Shown: positions 8,362 through 15,642 of the stretch, one piece after another | Numbering within the stretch: the first letter of the stretch is position 1 | How the letters are laid out: each line of letters begins with the position of its first letter | Assembly (NCBI RefSeq): GCF_017355915.2 | Contig: NZ_JAFEUV020000002.1 | Location: 248,001 to 312,000, forward strand | Source: Telluribacter roseus | GTDB lineage: Bacteria; Bacteroidota; Bacteroidia; Cytophagales; Spirosomataceae | Length of the DNA stretch: 64,000 bases | Direction of reading: 5' to 3' | Notes under the pieces: model-generated | Database searches by the model: none | Told to the model about the DNA's origin: nothing | What the model saw: only the letters and a program-made list of their open reading frames with translations | Position numbers and translations under genes: made by a program

Positions 8362-9339
8362 TTGTTTTACCTCTTTACCCGATTCCTTGTCAGGCTGGCT
8401 CTCCCCATTTTTCTACGGCGACTATGCGTAGTGGGGCAATGGGCTGTTCCTCAGAGAAGTCCGGTACTGCTGGCTTCCAATCATCCCGATTCTTTTTTTG
8501 ACGCCGTAGTCGTTGGCTCTATTTTGCCACAGCCTATTCATACATTGACAAGAGGAGATGTTTTTCGTAAGCCTAAAGTAGCCTTCTGGCTCCGGCAGAT
8601 CCACCTGATCCCCGTATTCAGAGGGTCGGAAGGCAGGCAGTATGTACAGAACAACCGGGATACATTCGACGAAAGCCTACAGGTCATGCAGTCGGGGGAA
8701 GCGGTACTGGTATTCCCCGAAGGACTTTGTATCAATGAATGGCGGCTGCGACCACTCGGAAAAGGTACGGCGCGTATGGCGTATCAATCCTGGTACGGAG
8801 CCGGAGGCCTGACCAGTCTGGCGGTGGTACCGGTAGGGCTAACCTATGAGCACTACCGGGGAGCAGGTAAGCGGGTGAAGGTCTGCTTTGGTGAATCCAT
8901 TCTCCCCCATCACCTGACTACCGCCCCGGCTGACTATGAAAAATGGCTTCGGGAGTTTAATGGAGTACTGGCAGAACGAATCAGTGCGTGTATGCTGGAG
9001 TTACCGGCGGGGCTTACGACAGATGAACAGGCCCAACAAATAGACACCTACTTTGCCGACTGCCCCAAACCTGCTGTTAACGCCTTGACCCGACTGGTAG
9101 GTAGTATGGGCCGTGCTATTCACCGGCCCCTGTACAGGTACTTCAGCCAACGGGTCGCTGTACGTACTGCCGGTACCGTCTTTTATGACTCGGTCCTGTT
9201 TGGATTGCTACTGTATTTGTACCCATTGTTGGTGCTACTATTAGCTTTTTTCGTGGGACTGGTAGCAGGGGGTGTGTGGGGGATTGCAGTATTCATCGGC
9301 CTCCCGCTGTTAGCCTGGGCGGGTAATCGCTATCGCTAA
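8362..9339 (+). CDS. PlsC-like lysophospholipid/glycerol-phosphate acyltransferase
   Basis: This 325-residue membrane-associated acyltransferase has N-H-P-D-S-F-F-D (His 41, Asp 47) as the catalytic block. The spacing is HX5D rather than the HX4D of classical PlsC, as in some GPAT-like relatives. An F-P-E-G block follows. A hydrophobic C-terminal hairpin of two membrane segments covers roughly residues 272-320. The start must be TTG at 8362: an in-frame stop lies just upstream and there is no Met before the catalytic motif. It transfers fatty acyl groups to a glycerol-phosphate or lysolipid. It sits divergently inside the arsenosugar locus and ends 13 bases from the convergent VOC gene. Whether this position is meaningful is discussed in the findings. 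Confidence 0.88.
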   Translation: MFYLFTRFLVRLALPIFLRRLCVVGQWAVPQRSPVLLASNHPDSFFDAVVVGSILPQPIHTLTRGDVFRKPKVAFWLRQIHLIPVFRGSEGRQYVQNNRDTFDESLQVMQSGEAVLVFPEGLCINEWRLRPLGKGTARMAYQSWYGAGGLTSLAVVPVGLTYEHYRGAGKRVKVCFGESILPHHLTTAPADYEKWLREFNGVLAERISACMLELPAGLTTDEQAQQIDTYFADCPKPAVNALTRLVGSMGRAIHRPLYRYFSQRVAVRTAGTVFYDSVLFGLLLYLYPLLVLLLAFFVGLVAGGVWGIAVFIGLPLLAWAGNRYR

Positions 9340-9352
9340 GGCCAATAAAGTA

Positions 9353-10408
9353 CTAGTCACGGACCCGGCTCAGGCTCATCATGCGGAGCATCCAGTTGGG
9401 CAGCGGCTTTTGGTGCTTACGTTTCTGCAGGTCCAGGTACCAGCCCACTTTTTTCAGAATAGGTAGCTTGTGCGTTTCTACTAGTTCAATAAGCGTACCG
9501 TCCGGATCCTCTACATAGGCAAACCGACCCGCCGCTGATTCCATACCGAAGGAGTTCTCACTATCCACCGTAAACTGGTTGCCTCTGCTGGTGAGCATCT
9601 TTTTGAGCGAATCCATATTCAGCGTATCAAAGCATACGTGGATGTAGCCACAGTCGCCCCAGTAGCGGTCCGCAAAAAGACGGCTCGGCTCCCGGTCCAG
9701 GGCCTGTATGAGCTCTACCTGTACATTACCCAGCAATTGGCTGAAGGCTCCGTGTCTGGTTACGTTCTTACGAAGCAGTACCCGCCTGAAACGCTGACCG
9801 CTTATCGAGGCGGGCAGATCAGGGAATACGCCCACCTGATCATAGACTACTTCGCACGGGGCCAGCAGTGCTTTGTAGAAGTGGAGAGATGCTTCCATCT
9901 CCGATACTCCGATCACCACGCCCGCTACACCTCCGGTAGGTTGGCCATTCTTGTGAAACCAGGAAGAGTCTTCGGTGACCTGAAATACATTCCCGTACGG
10001 GTCCTGTCCCCAAAAACCCTCCCCTTCGGGTAGAGTACCATAAGCCGACACCAGGGCATGGGGCTGCTGACTTACCCAGTCGTAGGCACGCCGGGCAGAA
10101 GGGGCTTTGAACCGGATCGCATAAATGCCCAGATCGCCGGGCTGAGGCTGAAAAGCGCAGTGCTGAGGAGAACGGCTCGTATACTGCCATATCTCCAGTC
10201 CACCGCCTCCGGCCATATTGAGTGCCATCAGCGCGCGGCGGCTCTGTACCTGTCCTCCCGTGTACCGGGTCATCAGCCGGGCTTCGGAGTAGTCGTCAAA
10301 TACGGGTACATCAAAGCCCAGTACCCGTCGGTACCATTGCCAGGCCTGCGCGACATCCGTAACGCCGAGGCCCACCTGCTGTATTCCGGATATATATGGT
10401 GTAGTCAT
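9353..10408 (-). CDS. Two-domain VOC (glyoxalase/bleomycin resistance/dioxygenase fold) protein
   Basis: This 351-residue protein has two vicinal-oxygen-chelate modules, at roughly residues 5-145 and 160-310. Each ends in a typical D-P-Y/D-G-N/T-segment (D-P-Y-G-N-V-F and D-P-D-G-T-L-I-E). A His/Glu set typical of metal-binding VOC enzymes can be placed, but the substrate cannot be read from sequence. A basic tail follows the second module. It lies 59 bases downstream of the arsenosugar-type glycosyltransferase, so the two probably form one transcript. Glyoxalase, dioxygenase or arsenical-binding roles are all open; neighbourhood is the only pointer to arsenic. Confidence 0.85.
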   Translation of the reverse strand: MTTPYISGIQQVGLGVTDVAQAWQWYRRVLGFDVPVFDDYSEARLMTRYTGGQVQSRRALMALNMAGGGGLEIWQYTSRSPQHCAFQPQPGDLGIYAIRFKAPSARRAYDWVSQQPHALVSAYGTLPEGEGFWGQDPYGNVFQVTEDSSWFHKNGQPTGGVAGVVIGVSEMEASLHFYKALLAPCEVVYDQVGVFPDLPASISGQRFRRVLLRKNVTRHGAFSQLLGNVQVELIQALDREPSRLFADRYWGDCGYIHVCFDTLNMDSLKKMLTSRGNQFTVDSENSFGMESAAGRFAYVEDPDGTLIELVETHKLPILKKVGWYLDLQKRKHQKPLPNWMLRMMSLSRVRD

Positions 10409-10467
10409 AGTAGCGTCGATAGGGGGAATAATGCTTCTTTGGTTGTGGATACGTGAATGGTTGCTTT

Positions 10468-11187
10468 TTACCTCTCTAATTGTACGCCATACTTCTCCGT
10501 CTGGATGATAGACTTGTAAATCCGGACTAATTTTTCTGTTTTTACTCCGGAGAAGTACCCCAGAAAAACCACCGTATTAGCTAGGTTGACACGAAAGTAG
10601 CTGTTGTGGTCGTACTTCCGGGCCGATACTATCACATCCTTCGGAATTATTTTGAACTTGTACCGGCGCCGCGCCCGCAGGATAAATTCATAATCCTCCA
10701 TGACGCAGTGATCTTCGCGGTATCCTCCCAGTTCTTCAAAGGTAGCCTTAGGTATAAATAGGGTCTGGTCGCCGCCCCGGCACCAGATGCGGTCGAAGCG
10801 GGTACAGTACGCATTAAATTTAAGAATAGGAGGCTTGTCGGCATCAAACTGGTAGCGGTAGCAGCCCAGCTGGTACCCCTCGGCCAGGGCTTGCCGGATA
10901 TCCTGTACATAGTCGGGGTGGACCCGTACATCGGCGTGGACAAAGTACAGTACATCGCCCGTAGCTGCTCTGGCTCCTGCATTCATCTGGCAGGCACGTC
11001 CGGGCCTGGGTGATACGACCACCCTGGCTCCCGCCTGCTTTGCTACATCCTGGGTACGATCTTTACTGGGGGCATCGGCCACGATGATCTCGGCCAGGCT
11101 ATTACCACCGTACCGAAGGAGATCAGCCACCAGGCGTTCTATATTCTCCTCTTCATTATAAGTAGGAATTATAATGCTTATTCGCAT
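10468..11187 (-). CDS. TIGR04283-type arsenosugar biosynthesis glycosyltransferase (GT2)
   Basis: This 239-residue GT-A glycosyltransferase opens with I-I-I-P-T-Y-N-E-E, the GT2 nucleotide-sugar strand. F-V-H-A-D-V serves as the metal-binding acidic motif, and E-D-Y-E-F is a likely catalytic acidic segment. It fits the TIGR04283 family (rSAM/selenodomain-associated transferase 2), now usually annotated with arsenosugar biosynthesis. The predicted job is sugar transfer or modification after ArsS. There are no membrane segments. It is the first gene of the unit with the VOC gene and is divergent from aroB, with 188 bases between them. Confidence 0.87.
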   Translation of the reverse strand: MRISIIIPTYNEEENIERLVADLLRYGGNSLAEIIVADAPSKDRTQDVAKQAGARVVVSPRPGRACQMNAGARAATGDVLYFVHADVRVHPDYVQDIRQALAEGYQLGCYRYQFDADKPPILKFNAYCTRFDRIWCRGGDQTLFIPKATFEELGGYREDHCVMEDYEFILRARRRYKFKIIPKDVIVSARKYDHNSYFRVNLANTVVFLGYFSGVKTEKLVRIYKSIIQTEKYGVQLER

Positions 11188-11328
11188 AGCAGAATGTAAG
11201 GTATAGGCTAGTAAAGGATATACGAATTAGGCACACCTAAGGATGATTGTACCAGTTTAAAAGCAGGAATGTTTAGAAAAATCATTATGTGTTACCAGCG
11301 CAGGTAATCTATTTCTTAGCGGGCCTCG

Positions 11329-11336
11329 TATCTTTG
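11329..11336 (+). promoter_or_regulatory. Candidate -7 box for aroB
   Basis: TATCTTTG matches the Bacteroidota -7 consensus TAnnTTTG and lies 39 bases before the aroB ATG. No TTG is present at the expected -33 position, so this is a partial match. Confidence 0.45.
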
Positions 11337-11375
11337 ATACTCCTTATGTTTCATGGTTTTGTCTATTAAGTACGT

Positions 11376-12410
11376 ATGAATAACCAAGTACAAATCGCTC
11401 CTATCACAGAAAGTCTGCCCCAGTTATTAAGCCAATCGGATTACTCGAAGGTGGTTGTCATAGCCGATACCCAAACCCGGCGCCACTGCTACCCGCTGGT
11501 AAAGCCCCTCCTGCCCGCTCATACACTAGTGACGGTACCCAGCGGAGAGGCGCATAAAAACCTAACCACTTGTGAGCAGATCTGGAATACTATGACTAAA
11601 GCTGAGCTGGACCGGCACGCACTCGTTCTGAACATAGGAGGTGGAGTAATTGGTGATATGGGAGGCTTTTGTGCGGCTGTGTACAAGCGGGGTATTGACT
11701 TTGTGCAGATCCCTACTACCCTGCTGTCGCAGGTAGATGCCAGTGTCGGTGGAAAACTGGGTATTGATTTTCAGGGGCTTAAAAACCACCTGGGTGTGTT
11801 CAATCTGCCTCGTGTTGTGCTTATTGACCCCACTTTTCTACAAACGCTTCCTCCTCAGGAGCTGCGGTCGGGCTTTGCCGAAATAATAAAACATTGCCTT
11901 ATTGCTGATGCCGCCAAATGGGAAGAGATACGGTATAAGGACCTGGATGAGCAAAACTGGACCGATCTAATTGCGCATTCAGTAGAAGTAAAGAAGAAGG
12001 TGGTAGAGCAGGATCCTACGGAAAAAGGATTACGTAAGATCCTGAACTTTGGACATACACTCGGCCACGCCGTTGAAACGCACTTTTTGACCAAACCAAA
12101 AGGCGAGAGGCTGCTGCACGGAGAAGCCATCGCTGTAGGAATGATCATGGAGAGTTACATCGCCTACAGGAAGAAGATGATTGATCGTCAGGTGCTTGAG
12201 CAGGTGGAAGAGTTTATTTTTTCCATATTTGGCAAGATTTTTATACAATCAGAGGACGTGGAAACGATCATTAACCTGACCCGACAGGACAAAAAGAACC
12301 GGGGGCGGGAAATCAGATTCTCGTTGCTAAACGGAGTCGGCAGCTGTGCGTATGACATACCAGTGAGTTCAGCCGAGATGCGTCAAGCCCTTGCGTATTA
12401 TGCAGGGTAG
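11376..12410 (+). CDS. aroB: 3-dehydroquinate synthase
   Basis: This 344-residue enzyme catalyses the second step of the shikimate pathway, DAHP to 3-dehydroquinate, using NAD and a divalent metal. Visible hallmarks are the NAD loop G-G-G-V-I-G-D-M-G-G-F near residue 90, D-A-S-V-G-G-K, the metal ligands in G-F-A-E-I-I-K-H, and the His residues of G-H-T-L-G-H-A-V-E and L-L-H-G-E-A-I-A. Length is normal for Bacteroidota AroB. It stands alone in its direction, divergent from the arsenosugar glycosyltransferase, and is a housekeeping enzyme rather than part of that pathway. Confidence 0.96.
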   Translation: MNNQVQIAPITESLPQLLSQSDYSKVVVIADTQTRRHCYPLVKPLLPAHTLVTVPSGEAHKNLTTCEQIWNTMTKAELDRHALVLNIGGGVIGDMGGFCAAVYKRGIDFVQIPTTLLSQVDASVGGKLGIDFQGLKNHLGVFNLPRVVLIDPTFLQTLPPQELRSGFAEIIKHCLIADAAKWEEIRYKDLDEQNWTDLIAHSVEVKKKVVEQDPTEKGLRKILNFGHTLGHAVETHFLTKPKGERLLHGEAIAVGMIMESYIAYRKKMIDRQVLEQVEEFIFSIFGKIFIQSEDVETIINLTRQDKKNRGREIRFSLLNGVGSCAYDIPVSSAEMRQALAYYAG

Positions 12411-12439
12411 CATCTATGCACAATCAGGGTGGTAAGATA

Positions 12440-12470
12440 TTGATTATTAAGATTTAATATTCTATATTTC
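12440..12470 (+). promoter_or_regulatory. Promoter of the DUF4136 lipoprotein gene
   Basis: TTG at 12440-12442, exactly 20 bases, then TATATTTC at 12463-12470. This is one mismatch from TAnnTTTG, with the same spacing as the ribosomal promoters of the window. It lies 38 bases before the chosen ATG. Confidence 0.6.
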
Positions 12471-12508
12471 CTTTTTCTATGTTCTATCCCTAAACTCAAT
12501 TGAATAGT

Positions 12509-13081
12509 ATGATAAAGTATATTTCTCTGCTTACTGTTGCTTTGTTTGCTTTAGTCATAGCAGGTTGCTCGCTAAACCGTAAAGTATTTGTGGAACATGA
12601 CTACAGCTACGAAACAAATTTCAAGGATTACTCTACGTATACCTTTCTCGAGTGTGAACGGGACACGAACAACCTATGTACTGAAATATACGAGGCCATT
12701 CGCCGCCAGATGCAGGCGCGGGGGTACAAGTTGACCGCCGATAAGCCGACACTACTGGTAAACTACGGTATCTTCTACGACAACCTGCGGTACCAGGGGT
12801 ACATGCAGCCGGTGATCAAGAACTGGGTAGATACCGAAAACGATGGCTTCCGTTATGAGCCTATTAAATATGCCCTGGATAAAGGTACCCTGATCATTTC
12901 ACTCATTGATGCTGAGTCTGATCAGGTAGTATGGAGGGGCTATGCCTCAGGCATCCTGAAAGGAGGCGAAAGTAATCCTAACAACTACTACCGGCACGTG
13001 GTGCGGCGCATATTCGATCAATATCCCCTATTTGCCAAAGGATACGATCCCCGCCGGTACGCTGAAGATATTGGAAGATGA
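12509..13081 (+). CDS. DUF4136 domain lipoprotein
   Basis: This is a 190-residue lipoprotein: the signal peptide ends in V-I-A-G-C and DUF4136 follows. The ATG at 12509 is preferred over an in-frame TTG at 12500 because it directly opens the hydrophobic signal and fits the upstream promoter. The mature part has the family pattern of an extended Y-x-T-Y/F start, a central I-R-R-Q-M-Q-A-R-G-Y helix and a V-V-W-R-G strand. The molecular function of the family is unknown; members sit in the envelope of many Bacteroidota and Proteobacteria. The gene is monocistronic, with its own promoter and a hairpin terminator. Confidence 0.85.
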   Translation: MIKYISLLTVALFALVIAGCSLNRKVFVEHDYSYETNFKDYSTYTFLECERDTNNLCTEIYEAIRRQMQARGYKLTADKPTLLVNYGIFYDNLRYQGYMQPVIKNWVDTENDGFRYEPIKYALDKGTLIISLIDAESDQVVWRGYASGILKGGESNPNNYYRHVVRRIFDQYPLFAKGYDPRRYAEDIGR

Positions 13082-13103
13082 TATAGACGTTCTACTACAG
13101 TAT

Positions 13104-13133
13104 AAAAGCCTGCTTCAAAGCAGGCTTTTTTTT
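13104..13133. terminator. Bidirectional terminator between the DUF4136 gene and the ABC ATPase gene
   Basis: An 11-bp hairpin (13104-13114 with 13119-13129, loop TCAA) is flanked by A4 on the left and T8 on the right. It can act for both converging genes; the ABC ATPase stop codon overlaps its T-tract. Confidence 0.85.
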
Positions 13134-13848
13134 ATGATTGCGAAGAGGTAAGTACCCTGAATATTTCCTCCAGTGATTCGCCCCGTTGTCTCAGTTCAGC
13201 CAATGGGCTGTCTGCCACTATACGGCCCCGGTTGATGATAATGACCCGGTCGCAGAGGGCTTCTACCTCCTGCATAATATGCGTAGAGAAAAGCACGGTT
13301 TTATTCCGGCCGGCGGTACGAATCAAATTACGTATCTCTAGGATCTGATTTGGATCCAGACCGGTGGTAGGCTCATCTAGGATCAGTACCGATGGGTCGT
13401 GCAGCAGCGCCTGCGCCAGACCTACCCGCTGGCGGTATCCCTTGGAGAGTTGTCCGATCTTCTTATGTTTTTCAACATCCAGCCCACACAGCTGTATCAC
13501 TTCATCCACCCGCACCGGGAGTGAACTGGCCGGCATTCCGTAGAGATTCCCTACAAAGATCAGAAACTCCCGTACGTACATATCCAGATAGAGCGGGTTA
13601 TGCTCGGGCAGGTACCCCAGCGTACGCCGGGCGGGCATAGGGTTAGCGACTACATCGTGCCCTGCCACTTCGGCTCGTCCGTCAGTAGGAGTCAGGTAGC
13701 CGGTAAGGATCTTCATGGTAGTGGACTTTCCGGCACCGTTAGGGCCCAGAAATCCTACGATTTCACCCGGACGAAGTTCAAAACTGATGCCATCAATAGC
13801 CCGTTGCACCCCATACTGCTTAGTAAGCTTGGAAACCAGAATAGACAT
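13132..13848 (-). CDS. ABC transporter ATP-binding protein (GldA-like)
   Basis: This 238-residue ABC ATPase has Walker A G-P-N-G-A-G-K-S (35-42), signature L-S-K-G-Y-R-Q-R, Walker B V-L-I-L-D-E-P and the switch His in F-S-T-H. It resembles GldA, the ATPase of the gliding-associated ABC transporter of Bacteroidota. However, it is shorter than the ~300 residues usual for GldA because the C-terminal extension is missing, and no gldF/gldG permease genes are nearby. It lies 70 bases downstream of nuoM and may be co-transcribed with it. A general efflux-type ABC ATPase is the safe call; GldA is possible. Confidence 0.87.
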   Translation of the reverse strand: MSILVSKLTKQYGVQRAIDGISFELRPGEIVGFLGPNGAGKSTTMKILTGYLTPTDGRAEVAGHDVVANPMPARRTLGYLPEHNPLYLDMYVREFLIFVGNLYGMPASSLPVRVDEVIQLCGLDVEKHKKIGQLSKGYRQRVGLAQALLHDPSVLILDEPTTGLDPNQILEIRNLIRTAGRNKTVLFSTHIMQEVEALCDRVIIINRGRIVADSPLAELRQRGESLEEIFRVLTSSQS

Positions 13849-13918
13849 TCGCTCTTTCTATAATTTAGGTACGTATACTATAACGGCGATCAGGTGAGCA
13901 GAGTTATAGGGGTACTGA

Positions 13919-15589
13919 TTAAAGTAGATTTTCCAGCCAGGCTTCTACCGTAGGTCCTGATATAGTAAAGATGAGCCCCGGCAGGATACCCAGCAGGAAC
14001 GCCAGTATAGCCAGAGGTAGCAGCAAGCCGATTTCCCATGGTGTAAGGTCTGACAGTAGGGAAGGCTGCTGTTCGTGCCGGTACCAAAGCTGACCAAAAT
14101 ACATACGCTGATAGGTCCAGAGGAAATAAGCAGCCGCCAGCACGATACCCAGCGTGGACAGCGCAGGAATCCATATTGGTAAGTAGTCGGCCCGGAAGGC
14201 GCCCATCAGGGTGAACAGCTCTCCGATAAACCCGGAAAAGCCGGGAAGACCCAGTGAGGCAAAGAAGGCAACGCCGGTCAGGACGGTATAGCGGGGCATA
14301 GGACCGATAAGGCCACGGTAGTGGTCAATACGTCGGTCGTGGGTGCGGTCGTAGATAACGCCTACCAGCAGGAACAGCATGGCCGAAAGTACCCCGTGGC
14401 TCACCATCTGGTAGATAGCACCATTGATGCCTTCGGGAGTCAGTGAAGCGATACCCAGTAGCACAAAGCCCATATGTGATACCGAGGAGAAGGCTATCAT
14501 CTTCTTGTAGTCGTACTGCGCCAGGGCATTGAAGCCTCCGTATACAATGGATATCATACCCAGTACAGCCAGCGGTACGGCACTATGCAGTGCCTCTGCG
14601 GGGAAGAATCCATCCACAATCCGTATAAATCCGTAGCCTCCGATTTTGAGCAGGATACCGGCCAGTACTACCGATACGGGAGTAGGGGCTTCTACGTGCG
14701 CATCGGGAAGCCAGGTATGCACGGGTACTACGGGCAGCTTTACCGCAAAGCCGATAAACAAGAGCCAGAAAGCCAGGAGGCGTATGGGTACTCCCATCAG
14801 GTGCAGACTGGAATCAGGGCTGAGCATGGACTGAGGGAGGTAGTTGGCGGCATCAGCCAGGTACTCAAACCGGAACGTGTGCACCGCATTGGAGGGGGCT
14901 ACACGACCTGATGACAGGAACTCGCGGAGCATAAACAGGTGATCGGAGGTAACTGCGCTTACATCGGCAGCCAGTCCGGCAGCTACCGCCGTTTCGACCG
15001 GATCAATGGCCGATAAGTACAGCCCAATCATCACCACCAGGATCAGCAGTGAACCCAGAAAGGTATAGATGAAAAACTTGATAGCTGCGTACTCGCGCCT
15101 CGGCCCCCCCCACAGACCGATCAGGAAGTACATCGGCAGCAGCATGAATTCGAAGAACAGGTAAAACAGGAAGAGATCCTGCGCCAGGAAGCAGCCCACC
15201 ACACTACTACTCAGCAGCAGGTACAGGGGGAAGTAGGCGCGTGGCCGCTTGTCAATATTCCACGAGCTGATGGCTCCTATCAGGAGTACTACCAGAGCCA
15301 GTAGGACCAGCGGCATACTGATACCATCTACGCCCAGCGCGTAGTCTATCGATACAGTACCTAAGGTACCCAGCGGGAGAGTTATCCAGTCGACCGACTC
15401 GGTGAGCTGCAGGCCGGGCAGAGATGGGTTAAAAGATGTATATAGTAGTACACCCACCAGTAGCTCCAGTACCAGTGTACCTGCTGTAATAGCACGTAGG
15501 TCACGGAGGCGATGAGAGGGCCATACTACGGCCACTAAGGCTCCGATCAGTGGTATGACTACTAGTAAGGTGAGCAGATATTCACTCAT
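13919..15589 (-). CDS. nuoM: NADH-quinone oxidoreductase subunit M
   Basis: This 556-residue polytopic membrane protein is an antiporter-like proton channel of respiratory complex I. The key glutamate sits in L-F-F-E-F-M-L-L-P-M and the key lysine in A-V-K-L-P-V-V-P-V-H-T-W-L-P, followed by the conserved A-P-T-P-V-S segment. Together these mark true NuoM rather than an Mrp antiporter subunit. It is a little longer than usual because of an inserted hydrophilic stretch near residues 200-250. It follows nuoL by 53 bases. NuoN, the normal next gene, is absent; an ABC ATPase gene comes next instead. Confidence 0.95.
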   Translation of the reverse strand: MSEYLLTLLVVIPLIGALVAVVWPSHRLRDLRAITAGTLVLELLVGVLLYTSFNPSLPGLQLTESVDWITLPLGTLGTVSIDYALGVDGISMPLVLLALVVLLIGAISSWNIDKRPRAYFPLYLLLSSSVVGCFLAQDLFLFYLFFEFMLLPMYFLIGLWGGPRREYAAIKFFIYTFLGSLLILVVMIGLYLSAIDPVETAVAAGLAADVSAVTSDHLFMLREFLSSGRVAPSNAVHTFRFEYLADAANYLPQSMLSPDSSLHLMGVPIRLLAFWLLFIGFAVKLPVVPVHTWLPDAHVEAPTPVSVVLAGILLKIGGYGFIRIVDGFFPAEALHSAVPLAVLGMISIVYGGFNALAQYDYKKMIAFSSVSHMGFVLLGIASLTPEGINGAIYQMVSHGVLSAMLFLLVGVIYDRTHDRRIDHYRGLIGPMPRYTVLTGVAFFASLGLPGFSGFIGELFTLMGAFRADYLPIWIPALSTLGIVLAAAYFLWTYQRMYFGQLWYRHEQQPSLLSDLTPWEIGLLLPLAILAFLLGILPGLIFTISGPTVEAWLENLL

Positions 15590-15642
15590 AGAATATTAAA
15601 ATCAACAGTTGTTTTTAGGGTAGTAGAATTCAGCATCTGCTC

